From Pelargonium cotyledonis (Eukaryota > Streptophyta > Magnoliopsida > Geraniales > Geraniaceae), in contig JAYMTA010000701.1 in assembly GCA_036897625.1 (NCBI GenBank), positions 1 through 25,079 of the forward strand: a stretch of DNA of 25,079 nt, in the 5' to 3' direction. The first letter of the stretch is position 1; each line of letters starts with the position of its first letter. The notes below the pieces were generated by a model. The model was not told the DNA's origin. It saw nothing but the letters and a program-made list of their open reading frames with translations, and did not search any database. This document shows, piece by piece, positions 1 to 7,407 of this stretch. Both the position numbers and the translations under genes were made by a program.

Positions 1-360
1 ACATTCACGGATGGCCACTTACTCGCTTCTCGACTTGTTGCGTTGTTGTTGACCCTCCCGTGCACTCGTTCACTCTCTTCCGACACCGTCTGCATAGTCA
101 GAGACCACCAAACGTGATGTCGGCGATCAAAACTCCTAACCCTGCACAGACCGACCACCCACGACTCGAGACCTGCACCTGCTCTCCACAAACACGTATC
201 ACACGCTTCTCACCGACCTGCTACCTTCGGACGACGCTGATCACGCCACCTTCAACCCTCCGTTACAATGACTCTGCCGCTACCGCACGCACAAAGCGGG
301 AATAGGCCACTGTATCGAGAGAGAGCAAGGGTTTCAGTCTTTGCGTATTATAGTTTAGTT
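1..360. other. GC-rich stretch with no recognised gene
   Basis: This block is clearly richer in G and C than the AT-rich sequence that follows it from about 340. A short open frame on + (60-305) encodes a Pro/Thr/Arg-rich peptide that resembles no family I know, so I do not call it a gene. The composition would suit a first exon or promoter of a gene lying off the left edge, or the 5' UTR of a retroelement. From 361 to about 586 the sequence is very AT-rich with T and A runs and nothing recognisable. Confidence 0.3.
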
Positions 361-586
361 ACGTTAGAGAAAAATTGATTAATTTGGTAAGTTCAGACCG
401 AATTTATTTACATATTTCTAAGTGTTTTTAATGGTGTTTATATATTTTTTTTATATAACTTTTAGAACAATATACTTTAGCTCCATTCATTTAATTGTAA
501 CTATTTTCATTTTTTCTATTTTAAAAAAATGAATAATTTGGAATAGATCCTTTTAGTTTATTTTTTAAAACCAATAAACACTATTA

Positions 587-849
587 TTAAATCAAATCAT
601 AGTTCAAGGCCTGAGATACAAATAGACCCCAATAAACCCGACCAGCAATTGACATCGAGTTCCTCACCACTAATTGAGCAACTCTATTAACTGATCGATT
701 AACATGTGAAAATATTACACTTTCAAAATCAGAACTAAACATACGACAATCTTCTACAATTAGACCATAGAAGCTTCGCATTACGGATCTTGATTTGAGA
801 TCCGATATCACTTGTTTGACATCGCTTTCAATTATAATCAACCCATCTA
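587..849 (-). pseudogene. RNase H-domain relic of LINE/RVT_3 type
   Basis: On the minus strand the frame reads IIIESDVKQVI, then a segment with FYGLIVEDCRM, then FSHVNRSVNRVAQLV. This is the usual order of the second half of plant RNase H-like (RVT_3) domains found at the 3' end of non-LTR retrotransposons and in stand-alone relics: a V.ESD strand carrying the catalytic Asp, a helix, an F.HV.R..N strand, then the A..L helix. The first half of the domain, with the DG and E motifs, is not visible upstream (850-965 on -), so it is a fragment. The frame is open for about 85 codons, which suggests it is not very old. No reverse transcriptase lies beside it. Confidence 0.6.
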
Positions 850-1466
850 GTTCATTCCCAATCTGAACGATTCACAATCACTCCGGTCTGGTTCATGAAC
901 GGTCCATAGTCGTCCAATACCCAGTCGTTTTCCAGGGGAATTCGGTCCGGTTCGATCTTGGACAGATGCCCAAGTCCCAAGCTATTAATTTCGTTACTGT
1001 TTTTATTGCTTTAGCTTTGGGGTTGTTTTATATTTTGGGCCTTACATGGCCTAATTTTCGTTCTGTTTTGTTGTTGGTAGCAAAGGAGACAATTGGAATC
1101 ATTTCCGTTCTAAGACTAAAAGGTGATGATTCATGTATTGGATCACTAACAAATCTTTACAGAAAATTGTGAGCTGTCTCTCTCTCGTCTTCTTGCCCAA
1201 GAATTCTTCTTTTCTCTTCTGTTTGATTACCAAATCTTGCAGGTTTGAGCTATATTCTGTTAAGGTAAGGTGATATTGAAATGTCATGGTATCACCCATC
1301 TCCAGTTTGGGTCATTGCAGCCCCAAATATCTTTCCTTTTTCTTCAAAACCAAACAGTCTTAGCTTTACCTTCCATACCCATCCCAGCAACTTCATAAAA
1401 ATCAAAACTTTTTTTTTTCTCAGCTGCCAAACATGCATACAAAAACTATATTCCTTGAGCAAAGAC
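850..1466. other. Unassigned sequence upstream of the SRR1-like locus
   Basis: No convincing coding exon is seen. It holds a weak hydrophobic frame at 966-1172 and pyrimidine-rich stretches around 1175-1225. A short segment between AG at about 1242 and a GTAAGG donor at about 1265 could be a noncoding leader exon of the downstream SRR1-like gene, whose first exon I could not place. This is speculative. Confidence 0.2.
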
Positions 1467-1752
1467 TTGTATTTTGAGAACCCACAAAACCTTTTTTGTT
1501 GTGCTGCTTCTGTGAAAAGCCATTGTGCCCAAACTTTGGTGGTACCAAACATGTATATTTTGAGAACCCACAGCCATTTTTGTTGAGTTGTTTATGTGAA
1601 GAGCCATTATTTTGGTGCTCTCTTCTATTGTCTCATCATCATGCTTAAGAAAACATGTATAGTTTGAGAACCCTCAAAACCATTAGTCTTCAGCAGTTTT
1701 TGTGAAAAGTCCTTTTCCCAAACAGCTGTTTTTGTGAAAAGTCCTTTCAAGG
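1467..1752. repeat. Degenerate tandem repeat, about 3.5 units
   Basis: A unit of roughly 80-100 bp recurs. Its recognisable core is TTTGAGAACCC(A/T)CA followed by a T-rich stretch and TGTGAA(A/G)AG(C/T)C. Copies begin near 1467, 1550 and 1653, and a partial copy with TTTTTGTGAAAAGTCC lies near 1727. The spacing is uneven and the copies have diverged, so this is an old local duplication and not a young satellite. It lies upstream of the first visible exon of the SRR1-like locus. Confidence 0.7.
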
Positions 1753-2148
1753 AGATAACTTTATAAACACTTACAAGGATAGTTTTGGGGGACAAGCTTC
1801 ATGGGTTTTGCTAAATTGTTGCTCTATTTTGCACTGAACTCATGATTGGATGACTCTGTCTAGCTAGGGAAATGTTAATTAACTTATAGTGGAAGTCCAT
1901 GAAATGTGTGTTTGCATAAACTTGGTTTTGTTGAGGACTTGAGGTTTTTAATTAGGTTTTGTTGAGGTTTTCTATTAGTCATAAAGCTTTGGTTCAACTT
2001 TTGAGTCTTTTCATTTCATATATTGTTTTTGGACAAGAAAATCTTGTATCTATGTCTGTGTTTCTGTACAGCTTTAGATCGCGAAAAAGGAATCAAGAAT
2101 TCATCGAATTCTTGGAACTATACTAATACACATTTCATGGTATTTCAG
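1753..2148. other. Probable intron or leader before the SRR1-like exons
   Basis: It is T-rich, contains no long open frame, and ends in a good acceptor (TATTTCAG at 2141-2148). The last 90 bases are similar to the intron at 2299-2430, as part of an exon-plus-intron duplication. Confidence 0.4.
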
Positions 2149-2560
2149 GCACCGAATCTGAAAAGATGTTAAGAATGCTCAGTCTCCCCCAACTTGACAC
2201 AAACAGAACAACACTTCCTCTTCACTCAGCGTTTCCAACTTCATGTTGCCTTGTGGAAAATCATGGCACCAGCAAGCCTCCAAGTCTTTCATGTAGGAGT
2301 GAGTGGGATCATCATAGAATACTCTTGTTAGAATATCTTATCTATTTTCTTGTTTGCTTCTATACAAACTTAGATTGCGAAATTCCAATTCTTTTTGTTA
2401 TACTAATATATGCACTTTATGACATTTCAGGCACCATATCTGAAGAGATGTTAAGAATGCTCAGGACTCCCCGACTTGGCACAAATAGAGCAATGCTTCC
2501 TCTTCGCTCAATGTTTGCATCTCCTTGTGTGCAAATTCATTGCAGCAGTAAGTCTCCAAT
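2149..2560 (+). repeat. Tandem duplication of an exon with its upstream intron end
   Basis: Copy 1 (exon from 2149) and copy 2 (exon from 2431) are alike base for base over long stretches. Both start GCACC.(A/T)ATCTGAA(A/G)AGATG, continue GTTAAGAATGCTCAG, and encode MLRML followed by P.L.TNR..LPL. The similarity reaches back into the preceding introns (TTAGAT(C/T)GCGAAA ... CTAATA ... TTTCAG). Copy 1 enters and leaves in phase 1, so it is a symmetric exon whose duplication keeps the reading frame. The intron between them (2299-2430) also has no stop in frame, so retention would be tolerated. Confidence 0.8.
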
Positions 2561-3746
2561 CCTCACTGATAACCCTGCAAACAAGAAGAAATGGATGGCT
2601 TTGGTAGTACGAAAGATAAAGAAACACATTGATTCCAACTATAACCTGAAAAGCGAGGCCAAGAAGCTACTCAACGATATTGAGGTTACAATTAAGGAAG
2701 TGCAAGAATCAGAGTTTTATGCCAAACTAACCAAGCAGCTGAAAAGTGCAAATTTCAAAGCTCATTTAAGACGTGAGCTTGGATCTCACTCTCATGTGCA
2801 GATGGTGATTTATGCTCTTGGTTCCATGGAGTTCTCATACTCATCTCAATATCAGTTGGCAATTGTAATGCTGCTAAAGCGAGACTTCTCTCATTAAGTT
2901 GGAGATATTGAGGTCATTGATCAAAAGCTTTCTCCAGCTGACACTATTGTGTTGGAGAAACTAGGCTGCAATGTTTCAATGGTTAACGAGAACTGCAGTA
3001 GACAAGTGGAGAAACCAACTTTGTTTTATATGCCTAACGCGAGGAATGGTCACTTGGAATATATGTTGCAGGCCAATTGGTGTCTCTCTCAAATAAACCA
3101 AGTAATTTTGTTGGCAACTAGAATAAGTGGAATACTAGAATGGCTTAGAGGTTTTCGTGGGGTTGATTGCATGATGGCCATTACAAAGCACAGCAAAGAG
3201 ATCAAGATTTCTAACTATTATGGATTCACTGACTTTGCTTGGCATTTCTTTCCTGTTCCACCTGATATGGACATGGAGAGCCTGTTTCCGGGTATTTTCT
3301 CTATTTCGAAACCTCGCTTGTTTTGATATTTCGGTTATTTGTTGTTATGAATTCAACAAGCATATATATTCATTTTTTTCATTTACATGTAGATGAAAGT
3401 GATAGAGAGAGACGAGAAGCGATGAAGATGGAAAGTCTCAACAGGTGGGAGAATTCTGAAGGCGAGTATTTACATGTCATGAAGTAAGTAACTTCAAATC
3501 TCTTTTATACTTGTATTCTTTACTTCCTGTTTATCTGTGTGCTCTCGATCAACTTCATTATTGGCTATGTAACCTATGTTTCAATCATGCTAATGAAACA
3601 ATTATGGGTACTTGAAAGAGAGAAATATGAGAATGAGAATACAAAACTTTATTAATGAAATAAGAGTTACATTGATAGAAAACTTAACCAAAAAAGGAAA
3701 GATTCAATAGGTGGAGAGGAAGCAACTAAAAGCAATATGTTCATGT

Positions 3747-3905
3747 ATGGGATTTTCACTCATAGGATTTGGTTGTTTTATTTTGAGTGTGTGTGTGTTT
3801 GGTAAACAAGAAAATATGGATTTGAATGATCTGAGGATATTGACTATGACACTGTCAAGATTCTGCTTTCTGAGTTTATATCAAAATTCTTGAATCTACT
3901 ATGCC
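3747..3905 (+). repeat. Dispersed repeat, copy 1 (intron of SRR1-like locus)
   Basis: It runs from GGGATTTTCACTCATAGG through GATTTGGTTGTTTT, GATTTGAATGATCTGAGGAT and ACTGTCAAGATTCTGCTTTCTGA. The same blocks in the same order appear at 4494-4745 on the other side of the last exon. It may be a short non-autonomous element or a local segmental duplication. I cannot define its ends. Confidence 0.7.
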
Positions 3906-3985
3906 TAGGATCATTTGATTATAAGATCACATTATTCATCAAAAGTGTGAATGATATTCTCATCCAATTAGAACCCTTTTTCCAG

Positions 3986-4511
3986 AAACCTAGAAGCATC
4001 GTGGCAATACTCGCCATGGGGCGAATTGCGAGGTCCCTGCAGATATCGAATTTCTGCCAATCTTGCCTATCCAGTTAACATCTACTTCAGTGGGAAAGGT
4101 TGTGATGAGAACAGCCTTGCAGGATTTGCTGGCATACTATATAACAACTTCAATCAGCCCATTGTAGCATTCTGTGGACCTCTAGGTGAAGTGGATGCTC
4201 TTGTTGCGAATGTGGAGGCGTTGGGGCGAGGACTAGAGTTCATGAAAACTATATATCCTCCTGTTAAAGTTCTGAGAGTGGTTGGTGATAACCTCAGTGT
4301 TATCAGATGGGTGAGGCTGAGAGATCAAGCCGAGGGCTGTAAACCACCTAAGAGGGTCAGAGAAGGCTTGGCTACTGTTTTTGGTTTGTTGAAGGGACTG
4401 AAGGTTTGTCTGGTGTACCATATCTATGAAGAAGCAAATGCTGATGCAATTGGGATGGCAGACACAGGAGCTAAGTATCAATACGAACGAGTTTGGGATT
4501 TTCACTTGTAG
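3986..4511 (+). other. Last exon of the SRR1-like locus: RNase H-like domain, catalytically degenerate
   Basis: The exon joins the previous one as AA|A, giving HVMK-NLEASWQYSPWGEL with no frame break. The fold is recognisable: VNIYFSGKG (strand 1), GFAGILYNNFNQPIVAF (hairpin), ALVANVEALGRGLEFM (helix A), LRVVGDNLSVIRWV (strand 4 and helix B), VCLVYHIYEEANADAIGMAD (last strand and helix). Of the four metal-binding carboxylates of RNase H, the first Asp is Ser (4089-4091, FSG for FDG) and the helix-A Glu is Asn (4209-4211). The Asp of GDN and the late Asp of NADA remain. I infer that it binds or scaffolds and does not cleave, if it is made at all. Confidence 0.7.
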
Positions 4512-4745
4512 GATTTGGCTGCTTTTGTTTGGTAAAAACAATAAAATGTGGATTTTGAATGATCTGAGGATGTTTGGTCACTTTTGGGATTTGGTTGTTT
4601 TTGTTTGGTTAGCTAGAAAATGTGGATTTGAATGATCTGAGGATGGATTGTAAGTTTGGATTCTGATACTCATTTACTGTCTATGGCATTGTCAAGATTT
4701 TGTCTTCTGAATGATCATGTTCCAATTGTTAATCTGTTGTGCCAT
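4494..4745 (+). repeat. Dispersed repeat, copy 2 (overlaps the RNase H-like stop codon)
   Basis: It begins GGGATTTTCACTTGTAGG, so the last codons and TAG stop of the RNase H-like exon lie inside the repeat. The central blocks GGATTTGG.TG.TTTTGTTTGGT and GATTTGAATGATCTGAGGAT occur twice in a row here (about 4512-4570 and 4589-4645). The ACTG..(A/T)TGGCATTGTCAAGATTTTGTCTTCTGA block then occurs once. Copy 1 in the upstream intron has each block once. Confidence 0.7.
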
Positions 4746-5836
4746 TATGTTACAAAAAAGTAAATTAAAGGACGTTGAGGAACCCAAAATATGGAGAGGA
4801 CAAAAACATACATATCCAAGAAACCAAGTTTCTTGCATATGAAGTAATTGTAGCAATAAGCATTAGGGTATTTTCATCATTTTTTCTATTTTTGAGAATT
4901 TTATTTCACGTTTTAATCGCGCTAGGGTTAGTTTATATTAAAGAAACTAGGGTTTATCCTTGCAACATTCTCAATGATCGTTATTTTTAATAAGAATTGC
5001 ATCAAGAACCAGCACTAAAGTAGGAAGAAAAAAGTATCAGGTGATTCAACAACTCCTGATTTCGACTCACATTGTCACATTGAGTTTAAGGTTTGATACA
5101 TCAATTGATAGTGTTCGCAAATTCCTACAAATACCAAAACGCCCCTCAAACGAGCTTGCTAGTTGACCCATTTTGATTGGACTGCCTGAACTTCAGCCCC
5201 ATATGTTGACATCACCCGTTGAAGCCAGTCCAATCCTAAAATATTCAAAAACATTGAAATGACCAAAACGCCCCTCAGACGAGCTTATTCGTTTGGCACG
5301 TTTCGCTTGTACCGTGTTTCATGAAAAATTTCTTTGTTTTGTTGTTCTGTTAATGTTTGTTTTACTATACATGACTCCAATTATTTGTTGATCTTCCCTT
5401 GACTTTACCAACTCCCAATAGCTGTGGATCACTTGTGGCTCATTTTAGATTTGTTTGCACACAAGGTGTTTGTAGTTTTGCCTGAACCAGACTTTTCTTT
5501 TTTGTGACACGGAGCAAGGGCATTGCTGATTTTTGCAAAACGCACACATTTCTTGCCATGTTTGCTCCTGCTCCTCTTACGAGTCTTCACAATTTTTATT
5601 CCGTTTGAAGATCTCGCGTCGCACCACCACCACGCAATTATTATAGTTAACAACATAATTTTGATAGAAAATTTAACGTTTTCTCAATCGTATGAATAAT
5701 ACAAAATGGATGAATAATTTACATTCAAAATAAATACTCATTAACATAGAGTGCTAAGTGTAAATAATCATATGTTTCAATGTCTTTTAAACGAATTTAA
5801 CAAAATGAATATAGTTATATATGATTAAACGAGAAC
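4746..5836. other. Intergenic sequence with a repeat pair and hairpin; no gene assigned
   Basis: It contains ACCAAAACGCCCCTCA.ACGAGCTT twice (5133-5157 and 5262-5286). Between them is the inverted pair GATTGGACTG (5175-5184) and CAGTCCAATC (5226-5235), which could form a hairpin. A 75-codon minus-strand frame at 5429-5656 encodes a Lys/Arg-rich peptide (VKTRKRSRSKHGKKC...). It matches no family I recognise and I do not call it a gene. From 5660 to 5836 the sequence is AT-rich and featureless. Confidence 0.4.
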
Positions 5837-6830
5837 AATTACGGTAAGTCACCGAATAATTAACACTCAAAACAAAATACAACCCGGCGGATGTATAGGG
5901 TTTTTTCTCTTTTCTAAGTGCGGCGGCTACGATTTTTGGGCGGCCGTGGCGGGTGGACTTTTGTATTGGAGTGGTCGTGTCTCTCTCATGAGAGTAATAC
6001 CGTCAGGATATCTAGGGAAGTGATGGTTAGGGAGGCGGAAGCGGAAGGTGTATGGTATTGACATCATTTGCGGACATGGCAGAAGTCAGTCCGGATTCGC
6101 AAAGAGCAGTAGTGGCAGTATAAGGTGTGGACGGTAGCTCGCGGGGTAGAATCAGGTTTCATGGTCGACTATTAGCAAGTGGTATGATCCACTATGGTGT
6201 GGAGAAAGTCCGACAACGTTCGGCATTGGTAGGGCAGACCGGGAGAAAGATAGACTTGACTCATGCCCTTGGTTTGATTTCTTGGTGTCTGATTAGATTA
6301 TATGAGTCTTTACCTCTCAAAGATAGATTGACCGTTGTTGAGTCGAGTTGGTTTTCGTATTATGTCTTTCTCTTAGTCGTTTGGTTTCTTTATTAGTTTC
6401 ATTTTACGTCTTTCTCTTAGTTTTTGTTTTGTTTTTTTTAAGCAACGGCCTAAATGTGTATATATACAAGGAACTAATAGTGTTCGGGAAGAGACTATAT
6501 CTCTTAACCCTAACCTAAAATTTTTGGCACCTTACCGCACCAAAGTGATCTCTTACACCACCACCACCAATGATGTGTTGAGACGTCTTTCTCTTAGTTG
6601 TTTGTTTTTTTTATGTAAGTTTATTTATGAGTGTGTCTTAAGTTATGCTCCTCGTAAGCGTAATAGGATTGCTCATTTGTTAGCCAAAGCCTCTTACTAC
6701 ATAACTGAGGTTATTGGTTAGGAGGGTAGAAATTGTCCAGTTCCGATTATGGACGTCGCACTCTCAATTTCTCTAAATTAATGAAAATTCGTCTTTCAAA
6801 CTCCAAAAAAAAAAAAATTACAGTAAGTCA
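5837..6830 (+). mobile_element. Internally deleted or chimeric LINE insertion with target-site duplication
   Basis: A 15-bp direct repeat AATTAC(G/A)GTAAGTCA bounds the element (5837-5851 and 6816-6830, one mismatch). Just inside the right copy is a run of A's (about 6805-6817) after AATGAAAATTCGTC, the usual 3' end of a retroposed plant LINE. The last coding remnant (about 6630-6720) reads YAPRKRNRIAHLLAKASYY, the C-terminus of a LINE RNase H domain, followed by a stop. The left part (5852-6400) is G-rich, unlike its surroundings, and looks like a LINE 5' UTR or a captured transcript. A T-rich TCTTTCTCTTAGT motif recurs near 6364, 6409 and 6584. No endonuclease or reverse transcriptase is present, so the element cannot move by itself. 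Confidence 0.75.
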
Positions 6831-6880
6831 AAAATATTTTTACTTCCATTTAATCGTCAAGGAGATTTAAACAACAAAAT

Positions 6881-7153
6881 TAGAGTTGGCAAGGTGGGTG
6901 CCTGGAACCCACCCCGTATTGGCAAGTTCTGGTATGTATATATCAACCTGAAAAAAATTAGGTCTGAATGGAGTCGGAACATAATGTAATTTTTTTATAT
7001 TCTGATTAAGATCATGTCAAATATACCTAAAAAAAACAAGATATTTTATGCCTAAAATCTAAATCCACCCCGACACTAACCCAACCAACTAGAAATCGTT
7101 TATAAAATCGAATTAGAATTCATCAACCTGAACCCGACCCTTTACCAACACTA
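6881..7153. mobile_element. hAT-like MITE
   Basis: The ends form an imperfect terminal inverted repeat: TAGAGTTGGCAA (6881-6892) and TTACCAACACTA (7142-7153, reverse complement TAGTGTTGGTAA), matching at 10 of 12. Subterminal sequence is also related in inverse orientation: GTGGGTGCCTGGAACCC on the left, CCTGAACCCGACCC on the right. It has no coding capacity in about 270 bp. This fits non-autonomous hAT-type elements. The flanking octamers do not form a clean 8-bp target duplication, so the family call is tentative. Confidence 0.55.
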
Positions 7154-7189
7154 ATCAATCATGGATTCAACTAATCGTTTCCGATCTTT

Positions 7190-7407
7190 GAAAAGAGGAT
7201 ACCAGGATGGTATTCATCTGATACACACGTGTGGAGAGAGGTTTAAAAACAAAAACAAAACATGAAAATCCAATGCAGTTTCAACTTTCAAATTGGAAGC
7301 TTGAACATCATCAACCTTCCAGTTCAGTTCAGATCCACTCTTATTTTCTCGAGAAAATAAACCCCAATTATTTTCTCGGGAAAACTACTATTCCCGACAG
7401 CTGATTT
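7190..7407 (+). promoter_or_regulatory. Promoter-proximal region and 5' UTR of the IPUT1-like gene
   Basis: A G-box core CACGTG sits at 7226-7231 inside the ten-base palindrome CACACGTGTG, a binding site for plant bHLH or bZIP factors. A perfect 20-bp palindrome, TTATTTTCTC paired with GAGAAAATAA, lies at 7341-7360. A near copy of its left half (TTATTTTCTCGGG) follows at 7368-7380, 28 bases before the start codon. The transcription start is not visible; the palindrome is probably in the leader because the ATG is so close. Confidence 0.5.

Larger units (their letters stand above)
2149..4511 (+). pseudogene. SRR1-like / RNase H-like fused gene with one in-frame stop
   Basis: The visible exons are 2149-2298, 2431-3291, 3393-3483 and 3986-4511 (stop TAG). 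All junctions use GT..AG and all phases close. The long exon encodes an SRR1-domain core: VQMVIYALGSMEF, a QLAIVMLLKRDFS helix, GDIEV, LEKLGC, VNEN, then PTLFYMPNA and ANWCLSQINQVILLA. Plant SRR1 proteins act in phytochrome B signalling and clock function. A TAA at 2895-2897 interrupts the domain between RDFSH and VGDIEV, where I would expect an aromatic residue. The frame is open on both sides. The last exon encodes an RNase H-like fold. ATG 2166 is the first visible start, but the exon enters in phase 1, so an earlier exon is likely. About 536 codons are visible. It may be a young pseudogene, a locus making two shorter proteins, or a gene carrying an allele-specific or sequencing stop. Confidence 0.65.

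Noticed and set aside
60..305. 81-codon frame in the GC-rich left end
   Set aside because: Composition-driven Pro/Thr/Arg-rich peptide with no family motif; no splice or start support.
1281..1586. Overlapping frames on both strands over the tandem repeat
   Set aside because: Both are low-complexity readings of repeat DNA with no domain signal.
2858..2897. A tiny intron that would splice out the TAA (GTAATG donor, TTAAG acceptor)
   Set aside because: It would be about 40 bases, below normal plant intron size, and would remove conserved SRR1 residues.
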